Assembly (NCBI GenBank): GCA_036375165.1
Contig: DASUSI010000166.1
Span: 1-7,664, forward strand
Direction of reading: 5' to 3'
Length of the DNA stretch: 7,664 nt
From: WHSM01 sp036375165
GTDB taxonomy: Bacteria > Actinomycetota > Actinomycetes > Mycobacteriales > Micromonosporaceae
Within the stretch, counting starts at the first letter, position 1. Each line of letters opens with the position of its first letter. The translations under genes and the position numbers were made by a program. The notes under the pieces are model-generated. The model worked only from the letters and a program-made list of their open reading frames with translations. It ran no database searches and had not been told where the DNA came from. Of this stretch, positions 6,793 to 7,664 are shown piece by piece.

Positions 6793-7256
6793 ATGAACGA
6801 CAGTGCGGACTGGACGTCGCAGGGCCTGTCACCGGCGCTGTGGTGGGACCAGGCGCTGCGATCAGCGGACGGGGCAGTGTTGGCCTGCCCGCAATGCGGC
6901 GAGCAGCACCTGCACCTGGAGAAGATCCGCTACGCCACACCAGCCGACGGCACCTACACCCCGACAATCGGCGTGAGCATCGACGGGCCGCACGTCGCTA
7001 CCCACGGCGAGGATGACCACGAAGCGCCGCGGCTGCACAACGGCACCAACCGCGGCCCGATGCTCGCCATCGGCTACTGGTGCGAGAACGGCTGCCGAGG
7101 CCGCATCGAACTGCGCGCGCAAAAGGCCACCTCTACCTCAGCCTGCACGAAGAGCCGTTCGGCCTGCCCGACTTCGTCACCTCTGCCCTCGACGACGCGT
7201 ACACGGCGGCCAACGCCAGCCCTGTCGACGCTGACCCGGCCGAGCCGGCCTTCTGA
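6793..7256 (+). CDS. Zinc-ribbon-like hypothetical protein with apparent frameshift
   Basis: No function can be named. From ATG 6793 the protein has a CPQC pair (C32, C35) and a second pair in GYWCENGC (C97, C101), together a likely four-cysteine zinc ribbon, with IELRAQK after it. Small zinc-ribbon proteins of this kind are common in actinobacterial mobile regions. After K111 (codon 7123-7125) the original frame turns into serine/proline/arginine-rich sequence and stays open to 7608. In the -1 frame, starting at 7125, it reads GHLYLSLHEEPFGLPDFV and stops at 7254-7256, giving a sensible 154-residue protein. So the natural product is very probably frame-shifted here, by a one-base loss in AAAAGG, a sequencing error, or -1 ribosomal slippage. 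The coordinates give the corrected gene; a naive call would end at 7608. Confidence 0.6.
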
Positions 7257-7339
7257 GCCCCCGCCACGGCGCGCTCGCCGCCGCGCCCTGGAGCCTGGTC
7301 CCCCGGTGGCAGCGGTGTGGCTGCTCACCCCCAGCCCTG

Positions 7340-7353
7340 AGCCCGCGCGGGCT
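7340..7353. repeat. Perfect 14-bp palindrome AGCCCGCGCGGGCT
   Basis: This sequence is its own reverse complement, about 85 bases past the corrected zinc-ribbon stop. It could be a weak hairpin or a protein-binding site. With no loop and no T-run it is a poor terminator, and GC-rich palindromes of this size can arise by chance. Confidence 0.35.
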
Positions 7354-7400
7354 GGTGGCCAAGTCGCGACGGGTTCCGGCACGACACCACAGATCACGGG

Positions 7401-7415
7401 CGTCCATTGTGGACG
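7401..7415. repeat. Hairpin-forming inverted repeat CGTCCA-TTG-TGGACG
   Basis: Six-base perfect arms flank a three-base loop. There is no following T-run. It could be a recombinase or regulator site in the right flank, or chance. Confidence 0.35.
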
Positions 7416-7559
7416 ACATAGCAAAGGATGGCTACAGGAGTGCGTTCCGGCCTCCCCACCGCCGACCCCGGCTCGCGGGCGCGCGGCCCCGGAGTTTCCC
7501 TGCGCCAGGCCCGAGTCAACCAGAACTGGCCCGGACACGAACAACCCCCGCGTGTCCAC

Positions 7560-7579
7560 TTGCACCACAGGTGTTGCAA
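7560..7579. repeat. Imperfect 20-bp inverted repeat TTGCACCACAGGTGTTGCAA
   Basis: It matches its reverse complement at 16 of 20 positions, with five-base outer arms. The inverted-arm layout would suit a tyrosine-recombinase site. TTGC motifs also occur as a pair in the left leader at 2355-2372, but the similarity is too short to call matching element ends. Confidence 0.3.
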
Positions 7580-7664
7580 CCGATAACGTCTTGCCCGTCA
7601 GCCTCTGACCTGCACGAATGCGAGGATTCCAACCTCCACGACGGCCGGCGACCCCCGGGGAACA

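Larger units (their letters stand above)
7257..7664. other. About 400 bases without a supported gene; palindrome-containing right flank
   Basis: No open frame here has convincing protein character. The zinc-ribbon gene's original frame runs on to 7608, but this is out-of-frame read-through. A 52-codon frame at 7428-7586 has no ribosome binding site. Three inverted repeats are listed separately. If the Tn554-like unit ends inside the window, its right end should be in this stretch, but I could not match it to the left end, and no 5' part of the RitB-like gene is seen before 7664. Confidence 0.45.

Noticed and set aside
7428..7586. 52-codon open frame in the right flank
   Set aside because: No properly spaced ribosome binding site and no recognisable protein features.
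7257..7608. C-terminal extension of the zinc-ribbon gene in the original frame
   Set aside because: Low-complexity Ser/Pro/Arg sequence after a clear frame break; the -1 frame has the sensible protein and stop.
7620..7664. T-arm-like sequence on the minus strand (GAGG-TTGGAAT-CCTC), suggesting a tRNA attachment site
   Set aside because: The loop is not the normal TTCRAAT, no anticodon arm is recognisable upstream, and the rest would lie outside the window.

Overview
The window is GC-rich and its genes use GC-rich codons with GTG and ATG starts, so a high-GC actinobacterium is the most likely source. No housekeeping gene is present. Every recognisable gene is a mobile-element gene or sits beside one, so this looks like an accessory insertion hot spot on a chromosome, island or plasmid.

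The left third (about 69-2332), read on the minus strand, is a stack of broken elements. At 69-358 is the C-terminal piece of a tyrosine recombinase. It is cut by the end of an IS21-family element (repeats at 359-409, istB 3' part at 426-704). That istB is cut at its Walker B codons by the end of a second element at about 705-757, which carries repeated 20-bp imperfect palindromes. This second element encodes an intact 330-aa tyrosine recombinase (834-1826) and, directly upstream with overlapping start and stop codons, the C-terminal 169 residues of another (1823-2332). The pair resembles the last two genes of a RIT (recombinase-in-trio) element. The second gene is cut at its first catalytic-arginine box.

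The right two thirds read on the plus strand. Genes at 2475-3656, 3653-6172 and 6169-6741 each overlap the next by four bases. They encode a 393-aa tyrosine recombinase, an 839-aa tyrosine recombinase and a 190-aa HTH/coiled-coil protein. This is the layout of the Tn554-type transposition genes tnpA-tnpB-tnpC. The large recombinase has an unusual N-terminus with three C-x4-C-x11-C-x2-[C/H] modules exactly 50 residues apart. A zinc-ribbon-like gene with an apparent frameshift follows (6793-7256), then about 400 bases with no supported gene but several palindromes.

The simplest history is successive nesting: IS21-type element into a recombinase gene, RIT-like element into istB, Tn554-like unit into the middle RIT gene. 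It predicts that the missing 5' halves lie in reverse order to the right of position 7664, which is testable outside this window. The other end of the Tn554-like unit was not identified.
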